NCBI GenBank assembly: GCA_014284505.1
Contig: JAAFYY010000001.1
Coordinates: 3,534,001 to 3,598,000 of the forward strand
Direction: 5' to 3'
Origin: Streptacidiphilus sp. 4-A2
Lineage (GTDB): Bacteria > Actinomycetota > Actinomycetes > Streptomycetales > Streptomycetaceae
DNA: 64,000 bases
Each line of letters begins with the position of its first letter. Position 1 is the first letter of the stretch. Shown piece after piece: positions 10,703-20,176 of this stretch. A program made the translations under genes and the position numbers. Below the pieces are notes generated by a model. The model did no database searches and was not told where the DNA came from. It worked only from the letters and a program-made list of their open reading frames with translations.

Positions 10703-11178
10703 CCTCCGATACAGGTCGAGATCCCTCGGCCGGCTCCGGGCCAGTTGCTGCCCGGCTTCGGCCCCAGGGGCTCTGCTGACGGCCCGCGGTGCCCGCCGTC
10801 GGGCCCGGGTCGCGCTGCTTTCGGCCCGCCCATCCTATTTCCGAGCGGTGCACCGCGCTTGGCGGGCGGCGCCCGGCAGTACGCGGGCCTGGTCCGGTAC
10901 GGCGGGGCCGGGCTCCTCGGGCCCGACCTTGTGCGCTGAATTATACGACCGCAAACAGCCTTGCGCCCGGGCCCGGGCCGGTCGGCACATCCGATTCCGG
11001 CCAAACAAGTTCACTCCGGCGACATTCGACGGCGATCTGCCGTTCTCCGCCACCGATCATGGTCGATGCTGAACCGCACCCACGGCCGGGCAGCGGCCCG
11101 GCCGCACCGCCGGACGCGACGGCCGGGCCCCGGCGGCTTCCGGCGACCCGCACCAGAACACGCTGAGAGGAACCGCAG
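10703..11178. other. Intergenic, divergent promoters
   Basis: About 475 bp between the PP2C gene (minus) and the MbtH gene (plus). It is locally less GC-rich than its neighbours between about 10930 and 11060, consistent with promoters. I find no gene, RNA or clear palindrome. Confidence 0.4.
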
Positions 11179-11400
11179 ATGACCAACCCCTTCGAGGACG
11201 CCGACGGCACCTACCTGGTGCTGGTGAACGACGAGAACCAGCACTCGCTGTGGCCCTCCTTCGTCGAGGTCCCCGCGGGCTGGACGGTCGCGCACGGCCC
11301 CGACGCCCGCCAGGCCTGCCTGGACTACGTCGAGACCAACTGGACCGACATGCGCCCCGCCAGCCTGATCCGGGCGATGGCCGAGGCCGAGGCCGAGTGA
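11179..11400 (+). CDS. MbtH-family protein
   Basis: An intact 73-residue MbtH homologue that binds NRPS adenylation domains and promotes their folding and activity. Conserved features are visible: [24 protein letters not shown], the tryptophans of [13 protein letters not shown], the C-terminal [11 protein letters not shown]. The ATG at 11179 follows GAGAGGAACCGCAG. It is followed by a type II thioesterase and faces the Pls-type NRPS across a terminator. It could serve that enzyme, although Pls proteins do not all need MbtH, or another NRPS in the genome. Confidence 0.95.
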   Translation: MTNPFEDADGTYLVLVNDENQHSLWPSFVEVPAGWTVAHGPDARQACLDYVETNWTDMRPASLIRAMAEAEAE

Positions 11401-11543
11401 CCCGGCGGCAGTGAGCGAGCCAGGCCCCGGACCACGCTGCCCGGGGCCTGCGCGTTTCCGCCCGCACCGCCCTGCTCTGCCGCCGCCGTCACTGACGGCG
11501 ATACAGTTTCCGGCACCGACACCCGAACCCGAAGGCCACCACC

Positions 11544-12324
11544 ATGCCGTCGAGCCAGCCCAGCACGCCCTTCGTCCCGGAGGACCGGGCCGCCTGGGTG
11601 CGTTCACCCGCGCCGAGGCCCGCCGCCCGGCTGCGTCTGATCTGCTTCCACCCCGCCGGGGCGGCCCCACCATGTTCCGGGGCTGGCCGGCCGCGCTGCC
11701 CGCCGACATCGAGGTGCTCACGGTGCAGCTGCCGGGGCGCGAGGTCCGGATAGCGGAGACCCCGCTGACCGACTACCGGGAGGCGGTGACCCGGTGCTTC
11801 ACCGCGCTGCGTCCGCTGCTGGACCGGCCCTACGCGCTGTTCGGCCACAGCATGGGCGCCCTGCTGGCCTACGGGGTGGCGGTGACGGCGCGCCGGATGT
11901 ACGCCCCCTCGCCGCAGCGGCTGCTGGTCAGCGGCTGCGCCGGGCCCGGCAGCCGGCCGGACCGCCCGGCCCGCGGGCAGTGGTCGGACGCCGAGCTCGT
12001 CGAGGACCTGCGCGAGCTGGGCGGCACCCCGGAGGGGTGCTCACCGACGCCTCGCTGCTGGACCTGATCCTGCCGACGCTGCGCGCCGACTACGCGGTCT
12101 GCGAGTCGTTCGTCCCGTGGGCGGACGGGCTGCTGGACTGCCCGGTGTCGGTGTTCGGCGGCACCGAGGACAAGGTCAGCACCGACCAGTTGCAGGCGTG
12201 GTCCGGCACCACCCAGGCCGCCGCGTCCTGGCGTACCTTCCCGGGCGGCCACTTCTTCCTGACCGGCGAGTCGGCCCCGGCCGTGCTCGGCGCGGTGTCC
12301 GAAGCCCTCGCCGCCCCCGCCGAG
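11544..12324 (+). CDS. Type II (editing) thioesterase, alpha/beta hydrolase
   Basis: A stand-alone thioesterase of about 255 residues, of the kind that removes mis-primed acyl groups from NRPS or PKS carriers. Motifs: LRLICFHPAGA near the N-terminus, catalytic Ser in ALFGHSMGALLAY, Asp region SVFGGTEDKVS and catalytic His in FPGGHFFLTG. Frame changes occur near 11665 and 12040. No stop exists in any frame before 12377; the likeliest end is a TGA at about 12322-12324 whose T was lost, giving a C-terminus ...EALAAPA right at the base of the terminator hairpin. It is probably co-transcribed with the MbtH gene. Confidence 0.8.
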
Positions 12325-12350
12325 GCCCCGTACCGGGGGTACGGGGCCTC
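12322..12350. terminator. Bidirectional hairpin terminator between thioesterase and NRPS
   Basis: A perfect 13-bp inverted repeat (GAGGCCCCGTACC and its complement) with a 3-base loop between two convergent genes. It has no U-tract, which is common in actinomycete terminators. Confidence 0.75.
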
Positions 12351-12433
12351 GGGAAGGAGTCCAGAGCCGGGCCCGGTAGCAGGTCGCCGCCCGGGCCGGG
12401 CCACCCCGGCCCAGGCCACCGGCCCCGGCCGGA

Positions 12434-15400
12434 TCAGCGGCCGCGCCGGACGCCGGCGCCGGCCGGCTCGGGCTCGGGCTGCCGGCGCGCGATCGGGTTG
12501 CCCAGCCAGCGGCTCCCGGCCGGGACCGTCTCGCCGCGCATCACCAGCGAGGAGGGGCCGACCACCGCGCCCTCGCCCAGGGTCGAGCCCAGCAGCACGA
12601 TCGAGTGCGGGCCCATGGTCGCGCCCGGGCCCAGCTCGATGGTGTCCATCCGCATCAGCCGGTCGTGGAACAGGTGCGTCTGCACCACCACGCCCCGGTT
12701 GACGGTCGCGCCAGGGCCCAGCCGGACCAGGTCGGTCTCCGGCAGCCAGTGGCTCTCGCACCACACCCCGCGGCCGATCCGCGCGCCCAGGCTGCGCAGC
12801 CAGAGGTTGAGGAACGGCGTGCCGATCAGCGAGCTGCCGAGCCAGGGCATGGCGAGCTCCTCGACAAAGGTGTCGAACAGCTCGTTGCGCCAGACGAAGG
12901 AGCTCCACAGCGGCTGCTGCCCCGGCCGGAACCGGCCCATCAGCAGCCATTTGGCCACCGTCGTCAGCAGGCAGGCGGCCACTCCGCAGGCGATCAGGAT
13001 CCCGCCGGCGACGACCACGCACACCCGCAGCCCGTACCAGTCGCGGGAGGCCTGGAGGGCCATCACCGCCAGGTCGCCGATCAGCACGGTGAGGACCACC
13101 GGCAGCAGCCGGCACAGCTCCACCGCTCCCGGGCCAGCACCAGCCGGCGCGGCGGGTCGTAGGTGCGGGCCGACTCCCCGGCCTCGGCCGTCCGCTGGAC
13201 CGGGAAGGCGGGCCGGCCGAGCCAGGAGCCGGGGGCGGCGGGCCGCGGCGGGGCGTCCGAGAGCACGCCGACCAGCGAGTCGTCGGCCAGGCCCCGGCCG
13301 GGGCCGACGATGCCGGAGTTGCCGACGAAGGAGCGCTTGCCGACCTCGGCCGTGCCCACCCGCAGCCAGCCGCCGCGCACCTCGAACGGCGCCAGCAGCG
13401 TGTCGTCGGCGAGGAAGGCGTGGTCGTCGACCTCGATCAGTCCGGGCAGTGCCAGCACCGTGGACGCCTCCACCCGCCGCCCGACCCGCGCGCCGAGCAG
13501 CCGCAGCCACCACGGCGTCAGCAGGCTGGCGTACAGCGGGAACAGGGTCACCCGGGCGCTGCCCATCAGCTGGTGCACCAGCCAGACGGCCCAGGCCACC
13601 CGGCCGTGCGCGGGGTGCAGCCCCGGCTTGACCGCCCGCGAGGCCAGCCGGACCACGGCGGCCAGCAGCAGCGCGTACAGGGCCGCGGTGACCAGGGTCA
13701 TCGGCGCGGAGACGGTGAGGATCTGCACGAACACCCGGCCGTAGCTGGGCGAGTGGCCGATCAGCTGGTAGAGCACCAGCAGCGCCGGGGCCGCCGCCAG
13801 CAGCGGCAGCAGCGGGAGCAACGGAAGGGTGACCGCGTACGCCAGGTTCCAGCGCCGGGAGCGGTGGTGGCGCGGCTCGGGCCACTCCTGCGCCGCCGGG
13901 GCCTGGTCCGGCCGGGCCGGGCTGCCGTGCCAGCGCTGGTGTGCCGGGACCCGGCCGGTCACGCAGCTGCCGGGGGCGATCTCGGCGCCGACGCCGATCT
14001 CCGCGCCGGGCATCAGCATGCTGCGGGTGCCGACCCGGGCGCCGGGGCCGATCCGGATGCTGCCCAGGTGCAGCAGGTCCCCGTCCAGCCACCAGCCGGC
14101 GGCGTCCACCTCGGGCTCCACCGAGCAGCCGTCGCCGAACACGGCCATCCCGGTGACCGGGGCATGGTGTGCAGGTCGACGTCCGCCCCGACCCGGCAGC
14201 CCAGCAGCCGGGCGTAGCGGCGGGCCATCGGGGTGCCGACCACCGAGGCGATGTTGAAGGTGGCGACCAGCCGCTCGGCGGTCCACAGCCGCAGGTGCGC
14301 GGTCCCGCCCCGGGGTGGGCGCCGGGGCGCAGCCCGGCGGTGAGCAGGCGGGCGCCGAGGGCGCCGACCAGGGTCCGGCCGAAGGCGCTGGCCAGCAGCA
14401 GCCAGCCGGCGCCGATCAGCCACCAGGAGGTGTGCGGGGCCCAGGGCAGCGGGCCGATCAGGTCGTCGATGGCGGCCAGGCCCAGTACCCAGCGCAGCCC
14501 GCCGACGAGGTACAGCACGCCCAGCACCAGCGCCTGATAGAACCCGACATGGCGGGGCGTGGGCCGGACCTCGCGGTGCTCGTCGGCCTGGTCCGCGCCG
14601 CCGTCCAGGTGGTCGGCGAGGTCGAGCAGCCGGGGCTGGTGGTAGAGGTCGGCGACGGAGGCGCCGGGGTGGCGTTCGCGCAGCACCGACACCAGCCGGG
14701 CGGCGGTGAGGCTGCTGCCGCCGAGCGCGAAGAAGTCGCTGTCCGGTCCGACCGGGACCCCGAGCAGGTCCTGCCACTTCCCGGCGAGCCAGCCGGCGGT
14801 GCCGGTGAGTGCGGCCGCGTCGGCGGCGGGGGCGTCCAGGCCGGTCAGCGGCCAGGGCAGCGCCTTGCGGTCGACCTTGCCGGAGGTGCGGGTGGGCAGG
14901 TCGGCGACCTGCGCCAGCACCGGGACCAGCGCGGCGGGAAGCCTTTCCAGCAGTGTGGTGCGCGCGGCGGCCAGGTCCGGGGCGGCCTTCGGGTCCGCCG
15001 GCACCAGATAGCCGACCAGCAGCTGCCCGCCGGCTGCGGTGTCCTTGACGGCCGCGGCTGCGGCCCGCACCCCGGGCAGGGCCTGGAGCGCGGCGTCGAT
15101 CTCGCCGAGTTCGATCCGGCGTCCGCCGAGCTTGATCTGCTCGTCGGCGCGGCCGACGAAGACCAGTCCCTCGGGGTCGGCCCGGACCAGGTCGCCGCTG
15201 CGGTAGACCCGGCGGCCCGGCAGCGCGGGGTGCGGCGGGAACTTCTCGGCGTCCTTGGCCGGGTCCAGGTAGCGGGCGGTGCCGACACCGCCGATCAGCA
15301 GTTCGCCGGTCCCGCCCCAGGCGACCGGTTCGCCCCGCTGGTCGACGACGGCGATCTCCCAGCCGTCCAGCGGCGCGCCGATGCGCACCGGCTCCCCGGC

Positions 15401-16360
15401 CCGCATCAGCGAGGCGCAGGCCACCACCGTGGCCTCGGTCGGACCGTAGGTGTTCCAGAACTCGCGGCCGGGGGCGTCCAGCCGCTCGACCAGCTCCGCC
15501 GGGCAGGCCTCGCCGCCGACGATCAGCAGCCGCACCTGGTCCAGGGCCTCGGCCGGCCACAGCGTGAGCAGGGTGGGGACGGTGGAGATCACGGTGACGC
15601 CCCGCTCGACCAGCCAGGGGGCCAGGTCGGTGCCGGCCTTGACCAGCGCGCGCGGCGCCGGGACCAGGCAGGCCGCGTGCCGCCAGGCCAGCCACATCTC
15701 CTCGCAGGAGGCGTCGAAGGCCACCGAGAGCCCGGCCAGCACCCGGTCACCGGGCCCCAGCGGGGCACTCGGCAGGAACAGCCTGGCCTCGGCGTCGACG
15801 AAGGCGGCGGCCGAGCGGTGGCTGACCGCCACGCCCTTGGGCCGGCCGGTGGTCCCCGAGGTGAAGATGATCCAGGCGTCGTCGTCGGGGGCGGGCGCGG
15901 TCGGCTCGCCTCCCCCGGGTATGTGCCCGGGCGCGATCCCGCCGCCCGCGCCGACCACGGCGCAGACCCCGGCGTCCTGCCAGATCATCGCGGCCCGCTC
16001 GTCGGGGTCGTCCACGTCGACCGGCACATAGGCGGCGCCGACCCGCAGCACGGCCAGGATCGCGATGTAGAGGTCGGCCGTGCCGGAGGGCACCCGGACC
16101 CCCACCCGGTCACCGCGGCCCACCCCGTGGCCGGCCAGGGCGGACGCCATCCGCTCGACCGCCGCCCGCAGCCCCTGGTAGTCGAGCACGACTCCGTCGG
16201 CGTCCAGGGCCAGTGCGTTCGGCGCGTGCCGGACGGAGGCGTCCAGGATGTCGAGCAGGGTCCGGGGCGGAGCGGGGGCCCGCACCGGCCAGATCGCGCC
16301 GGCCGCCCGGGCGGGCAGGTCCTGACCGGGCGCCGGAGCGGGGTAGTGAGGGAAAGTCAT
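12434..16360 (-). CDS. pls: Pls/PosA-family NRPS (poly-amino-acid synthetase, lysine-like code)
   Basis: A membrane-bound NRPS of about 1300 residues, the usual length of epsilon-poly-L-lysine synthetase. Order: adenylation domain (A3 IIFTSGTTGRPKGVAVSH; A7 YRSGDLV; A8 GRADEQIKLGGRRIELGEI; A10 TSGKVDRKALP), carrier domain with the phosphopantetheine Ser in FFALGGSSLTAARL, then membrane segments interleaved with hexapeptide left-handed beta-helix repeats (VEPEVDAAGWWLDGDLLHLG, RIGPGARVGTRSMLMPGAEI) that form the tandem C-terminal peptide-bond-forming domains. Hand alignment to GrsA gives specificity residues D-A-E-S-I-G-T-V-V, close to the published lysine code as I remember it. Frame changes occur near 14310, 14165 and 13120. 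The ATG is at 16360. Expected product: an isopeptide-linked basic amino-acid polymer; this is inference. Confidence 0.8.
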   Translation of the reverse strand: MTFPHYPAPAPGQDLPARAAGAIWPVRAPAPPRTLLDILDASVRHAPNALALDADGVVLDYQGLRAAVERMASALAGHGVGRGDRVGVRVPSGTADLYIAILAVLRVGAAYVPVDVDDPDERAAMIWQDAGVCAVVGAGGGIAPGHIPGGGEPTAPAPDDDAWIIFTSGTTGRPKGVAVSHRSAAAFVDAEARLFLPSAPLGPGDRVLAGLSVAFDASCEEMWLAWRHAACLVPAPRALVKAGTDLAPWLVERGVTVISTVPTLLTLWPAEALDQVRLLIVGGEACPAELVERLDAPGREFWNTYGPTEATVVACASLMRAGEPVRIGAPLDGWEIAVVDQRGEPVAWGGTGELLIGGVGTARYLDPAKDAEKFPPHPALPGRRVYRSGDLVRADPEGLVFVGRADEQIKLGGRRIELGEIDAALQALPGVRAAAAAVKDTAAGGQLLVGYLVPADPKAAPDLAAARTTLLERLPAALVPVLAQVADLPTRTSGKVDRKALPWPLTGLDAPAADAAALTGTAGWLAGKWQDLLGVPVGPDSDFFALGGSSLTAARLVSVLRERHPGASVADLYHQPRLLDLADHLDGGADQADEHREVRPTPRHVGFYQALVLGVLYLVGGLRWVLGLAAIDDLIGPLPWAPHTSWWLIGAGWLLLASAFGRTLVGALGARLLTAGLRPGAHPGAGPRTCGCGPPSGWSPPSTSPRWSAPRWPAATPGCWAAGSGRTSTCTPCPGHRDGRVRRRLLGGARGGRRRLVAGRGPAAPGQHPDRPRRPGRHPQHADARRGDRRRRRDRPRQLRDRPGPGTPALARQPGPAGPGPGGAGVARAAPPPLPALEPGVRGHPSVAPAAAAAGGGPGAAGALPADRPLAQLRPGVRADPHRLRADDPGHRGPVRAAAGRRGPAGLAGGQAGAAPRARPGGLGRLAGAPADGQRPGDPVPAVRQPADAVVAAAARRAGRAAGGGVHGAGTARTDRGRRPRLPRRRHAAGAVRGARRLAAGGHGRGRQALLRRQLRHRRPRPGPGRRLAGRRALGRPAAARRPRLLARPARLPGPADGRGRGVGPHLRPAAPAGAGPGAVELCRLLPVVLTVLIGDLAVMALQASRDWYGLRVCVVVAGGILIACGVAACLLTTVAKWLLMGRFRPGQQPLWSSFVWRNELFDTFVEELAMPWLGSSLIGTPFLNLWLRSLGARIGRGVWCESHWLPETDLVRLGPGATVNRGVVVQTHLFHDRLMRMDTIELGPGATMGPHSIVLLGSTLGEGAVVGPSSLVMRGETVPAGSRWLGNPIARRQPEPEPAGAGVRRGR

Positions 16361-16770
16361 CTGCTCTTTCGTCCGGTTCGCTGAAAATGTGCGCTGCCCA
16401 GGTGTCCGCTGTCGGCACCCGAAGCCTGTGCATCATCCTGCACTACGGGTGTGAGCAGGTAAGATCCAGGTGAACGGAGAACGGGTCCGGCAAGGAGTTC
16501 GTCTCCCAACTCACACCGGAAAGCCCGCCTTCGATCGACCGCGGACACCTCGGAATGAGATTCAGGGCACAGTCAGGGAAGGGCCGTCGGCGGCCGGCCC
16601 GGGCGCGGCGGACGGCGGAGCGGGGCGCCCGCGCGGCCCTTGACTTCTCCAGGGTGAGGACCCAGCTTCTTATCTGACGACTCGTCAGCTGCGCTTGCCC
16701 GGTGGGCCGGGGCGCGGCCGGGGCCGACCGGCACCCCGTCGGCGGCCGGACGCCCGGAGGCTTGGAAGCA
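16361..16770. other. Intergenic, divergent promoters of pls and the cholesterol-oxidase-like gene
   Basis: About 410 bp without a convincing gene. The part near 16420-16470 is comparatively AT-rich and probably carries the pls promoter. A TTGACT box near 16639 and the palindrome at 16674 lie on the side of the plus-strand gene. Confidence 0.5.
16674..16688. promoter_or_regulatory. Palindromic operator TGACG-N3-CGTCA, copy 1
   Basis: The sequence CTGACGACTCGTCAG is a perfect 7-1-7 palindrome containing TGACG-ACT-CGTCA, 83 bp before the start of the cholesterol-oxidase-like gene and just after a TTGACT/TTCTTAT promoter-like pair. The same core occurs at 23061 and 24265. I infer a repressor or activator site; the binding protein is not identified. 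Confidence 0.65.
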
Positions 16771-18534
16771 ATGGACCGGACCAGTCAGGACCCAGGGGCC
16801 GGCCACGGCCCCGCCGTATTCGTCTCCCGCCGCGCGCTGCTCGGCGGCGCCGCGGGCGCACTGGCGCTCGGCGCCCTGGGCTGGACGCCGCTCGGCCGGA
16901 TCCCGGCCGCCGACGCGGCCACCACCCTCGCCGCGCCGCCCGTTCCCCGCGGGCATACCGCTGTTCCAGCAGACCTTCCAGAACTGGTCCGAGGAAGTGA
17001 CCGTGGACGGGGTGTGGACCTGCACCCCGGGCAGCCCCGAGGACGTGGTCACCCTCGCCAACTGGGCCTGCGCGCAAGGCTGGCGGCTGCGGCCGCTGGG
17101 CGGCGGCTACAGCTGGTCTCCGGTGGTGCTGGACCCGGCGACCCCGCCCCAGGTGGTGCTGGTGGACACCGGCGCGCTGACCGCGGTCAGCGTCGCCGCC
17201 GGCCCGCCCGCCTCGGTCACCGCGCAGCCGGGGATCACCATGGACGCCCTGCTGGCCGTCCTCAAAGGCGCCGGCTACGGGCTCACCGCCTTCCCGGTTC
17301 TGGGCTACGCCACCCTCGGCGGGGTGCTCGCCACCGGCGGCCGGGGCACCGGGGTCCCCGCCGCCGGGGAGACCCCGCCGCCGGCCACACCTACGGCTCG
17401 GTCGGCAATCTGGTCGTCAGCATCACCGCCGTGGCCTGGGACGCCTCCTCCTCCGCCTACACCCTGCAGACCTTCCAACGGAGCGATCCGCGGATCCAGG
17501 CGCTGATCACCAACCTCGGGCGGTCCTTCGTGACCGAAGTCACCCTGCGCGTCGGACCGGACCAGCGGCTGCGCGCGCAGAGCTGGTTCGACGTGCCCGC
17601 CAGTACCATCTACGCCCCGCCGGCCGAGGCCGGCCCGCAGTCGCTCGCGAGCTATGTGCAGGACTCCGGGCGGGTGGTGTGCATCTGGTTCCCCTTCACC
17701 ACCTCGCCCTGGCTGCGGGTGTTCACCCCCACCCCGAGCCAGCCGTGGACCAGCCGGGCGGTGAACAGCCCCTACAACTACCCCTTCAACGACATCGTCC
17801 CGCAGAGCGTCTCCGACCTGCTCTCGCAGATCATCGCCGGGGACGCCGCGGCCACCCCCGACTTCACCGCCGCGCAGATGGACGCGATCAGCGCCGGGCT
17901 GATCGCCACCGACAGCTGGGACCTGTGGGGCTGGTCCAGCGACATGCTGGCCTATGTCCGGCCGACCACCCTGCGGATCACCTCCACCTGCTGGAACGTG
18001 ATCACCAGCCGGGCCAGTGTGCAGAGCGTGGTCAGCGACTTCTTCGCGGCCTACACCGCGCAGCTGGACGCCTACCAGGCCCAGGGGCTCTACCCGATGA
18101 ACGGCCCGCTGGAGATCCGGGTCACCGGCCTGGACCAGGCCGCCGACTGCCAGGTCCCCGGCGCCCTCGGAGCCCAGCTCTCGCCGCTGCGCACCCGCCC
18201 GGACCACCCGGAGTGGGACACCGCCGTCTGGTTCGACATGACCACCATCCCGATCACCCCGGGCGCGCACGCCTTCGCCGCCGGGATGGAGCAGTGGATC
18301 CGCGACACCTTCACCGGCTCCTACGGCGCGGTGCACGCCGAGTGGTCCAAGGAGTGGGCCAACACCGCGGCCGGGGCCTGGACCGACAGCGCCGTCATCG
18401 GCACCGCCATACCGGACTCCTACCGGGCCGGGCAGGCCGTCGGCGACAACTGGGACACCGCGGTGGCGACGCTGCACGCGCTGGACCCGGCCGGGGTCTT
18501 CAGCAGCGACTTCCTCGACAACCTGCTCGGCTGA
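16771..18534 (+). CDS. TAT-exported FAD-linked cholesterol oxidase-like enzyme (VAO family)
   Basis: A secreted flavoenzyme of about 590 residues. The N-terminus has a twin-arginine signal ([19 protein letters not shown], residues 18-36) followed by a TIGR-like [12 protein letters not shown] cleavage region. The FAD-binding part has [32 protein letters not shown] and [17 protein letters not shown], as in vanillyl-alcohol-oxidase-type proteins. The large C-terminal part ([28 protein letters not shown]) matches the cholesterol-oxidase substrate-binding domain of the covalent-FAD type II enzymes. The ATG at 16771 follows GGAGGCTTGGAAGC. Frame changes occur near 16950 and 17365. It probably oxidises a sterol or other hydrophobic alcohol outside the cell. 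Confidence 0.8.
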   Translation: MDRTSQDPGAGHGPAVFVSRRALLGGAAGALALGALGWTPLGRIPAADAATTLAAPPVPRGHTAVPADLPELVRGSDRGRGVDLHPGQPRGRGHPRQLGLRARLAAAAAGRRLQLVSGGAGPGDPAPGGAGGHRRADRGQRRRRPARLGHRAAGDHHGRPAGRPQRRRLRAHRLPGSGLRHPRRGARHRRPGHRGPRRRGDPAAGHTYGSVGNLVVSITAVAWDASSSAYTLQTFQRSDPRIQALITNLGRSFVTEVTLRVGPDQRLRAQSWFDVPASTIYAPPAEAGPQSLASYVQDSGRVVCIWFPFTTSPWLRVFTPTPSQPWTSRAVNSPYNYPFNDIVPQSVSDLLSQIIAGDAAATPDFTAAQMDAISAGLIATDSWDLWGWSSDMLAYVRPTTLRITSTCWNVITSRASVQSVVSDFFAAYTAQLDAYQAQGLYPMNGPLEIRVTGLDQAADCQVPGALGAQLSPLRTRPDHPEWDTAVWFDMTTIPITPGAHAFAAGMEQWIRDTFTGSYGAVHAEWSKEWANTAAGAWTDSAVIGTAIPDSYRAGQAVGDNWDTAVATLHALDPAGVFSSDFLDNLLG

Positions 18535-18549
18535 CCCGCTGGGCCCGCC

Positions 18550-19301
18550 TCAGCCCCGGCCCAGCAGCGGCATCGCCGTCGCCATCACCGTCAGGAAGGG
18601 GATGTTGGCCTCCAGCGGCAGCGAGGCCATATGGACCACGGTGCGGGCCACGTCGCGCACGTCCATGGTGGGCTCGGCCGCGGTACGCCCGTCGGCCTGG
18701 ACGATCCCGGCGGCCATCCGCCCGGTCATCTCGGTGGCGGCGTTGCCGATGTCGATCTGGCCGCAGGCGACCTGGTGCCGGCGGCCCTCCAGCGCGAGCG
18801 ACTTGGTCAGCCCGGTCACCGCGTGCTTGGTGGCGGTGTAGGCGATGCTGTCGGGCCGCGGGGACCGCGCGGCCACCGAGCCGTTGTTGACGGATCCGCC
18901 CGCCCTGCGGCCGCTGCTCGCTCATCAGCCGGTAGGCGCCCTGCGCGCAGAGGAACATGCCCGTGAGGTTGGTGTCCACCACCGTACGCCACTGCTCGTA
19001 GGTCACCTGCTCCACCGGCGCGGCCGGGGCGCTCACCCCGGCGTTGTTGAACAGCAGGTCGAGCCGGCCGAAGCGCTCGCGGACGGCGGCGAACAGCGCG
19101 TCCACCGACTCCGGACTGGTGACATCCGTCGGCACCACCAGCACCGCGCCGGCGTCGGCGGCGGCCGCGGTCTCCCCAGCGCCTCGCCCGGCGTCCGGCC
19201 AGCGCCACCGCCCAGCCCGCCTCCAGCAGGGCCCGGGCCGTGTACCGGCCGATCCCCGAACCCGCCCCGGTCACCACCGCGACACCCGTGAAGCCACTCA
19301 T
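18550..19301 (-). CDS. SDR-family oxidoreductase
   Basis: A short-chain dehydrogenase of about 250 residues. It has the NAD(P) motif [21 protein letters not shown], the [15 protein letters not shown] segment, [11 protein letters not shown] and the catalytic YTATK (YxxxK). The C-terminal part [19 protein letters not shown] is typical of classical SDRs that act on small alcohols or ketones. The ATG is at 19301. Frame changes occur near 19180 and 18890. It is convergent with the cholesterol-oxidase-like gene, 15 bp apart, and divergent from the TetR gene across a palindromic operator, so it is probably a target of that regulator. Confidence 0.8.
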
Positions 19302-19368
19302 GGCCGCGATCCTAGGCCGACCCGGCCGCCGCCCCGGGTAGCGTCTCGGCCAGTGGACCCGGTTAAAC

Positions 19369-19383
19369 TGAACGTCACGTTCA
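19369..19383. promoter_or_regulatory. TetR-type operator in the SDR/TetR divergent promoter
   Basis: TGAACGT-C-ACGTTCA is a perfect 15-bp palindrome between the SDR start (19301) and the TetR start (19465). A related palindrome (GAACG-N3-CGTTC) lies upstream of the MFS gene at 20117. Such a position is typical for autoregulation by a TetR repressor. Confidence 0.7.
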
Positions 19384-19464
19384 ATTGATGTCCGGTTTCG
19401 GGTGAATCGCACAGACCGTCCGGGCAGCGGCGGCCACCCGGGCGGACCGATCGGAGGCGGGCCG

Positions 19465-20134
19465 GTGCAGGCGGTGGACCACGCGCGGGAACCGGAGGAC
19501 GGGCAGCCGCCCGCCCGCTCCGGGCGGCCGCGCAGCGAGGCCCGGCGGACGGCGATCCTGGCCGCGGCCGGGGACCTGATGATCGAGGGCGGGCTGCGGG
19601 CCGCGACCATGGAGGCGATCGCGGCCAGGGCCGGGGTGGCAAGGCCACCGTCTACAAGTGGTGGCCCTCGCGCGGGGCGGTCGCCCTGGAGGGGTTCATG
19701 CTCCGGGCCGCCGACTCCTGGTCGCTGCCCGAGGACGCCCCGGCCCCGAGGCGCTGCGGATCATCCTGGCCGCGGCGGTGCGGCTGTTCCGGGAGGAGCC
19801 GGGCGGCCCGCTGATGCGCGCCCTGGCCGCCGACGCCCAGTCGGATCCGGAGATCGCCCGGGCGCTGCGCGAGCAGTGGCTCGCCCCGCGCCGGGCGGTG
19901 ACCGCCGAGGTGCTGCGCCGCGGTGTCGAGCGCGGCGAACTGCGCCCGGGGCTGGACCCGGCCGTCACCATCGACCTGCTGTTCGCGCCGGTCTACTACC
20001 GGCTGCTGTTCACCCACGAGCCGCTGGACGAGGCCTTTGCGGACCGGCTGCTGGAGCAGGCGCTCGCGGGGATCGCGGCACCCGGGAATAGCCAGGGCCA
20101 GGTGCGTGCTGATAGCGAACGGACCGTTCAGTAA
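19465..20134 (+). CDS. TetR/AcrR-family transcriptional regulator
   Basis: A regulator of about 220 residues. The helix-turn-helix region reads RRTAILAAAGDLMIEGGL...MEAIAARAGVAKATVYKWW once the frame change near 19640 is crossed. The C-terminal ligand domain includes EEPGGPLMRALAADAQSDPEIARALREQ, as in TetR_C_16-type proteins. GTG 19465 is chosen because GGAGGCGGGCCG precedes it; an in-frame GTG at 19402 is weaker. A second shift lies near 19740. The last codons contain the operator-like palindrome at 20117. It likely controls its own gene, the divergent SDR and the following MFS gene. Confidence 0.8.
20117..20130. promoter_or_regulatory. Second TetR-type operator, before the MFS gene
   Basis: GAACGG-A-CCGTTC, extended by A, is a perfect 13-bp palindrome sharing GAACG-N3-CGTTCA with the site at 19369. 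It lies about 47 bp before the MFS start, in the last codons of the TetR frame. Confidence 0.6.
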
Positions 20135-20176
20135 TTGGTCCCGGCTCGGTATCCGCCCCTCACCACGGAGCACCCG

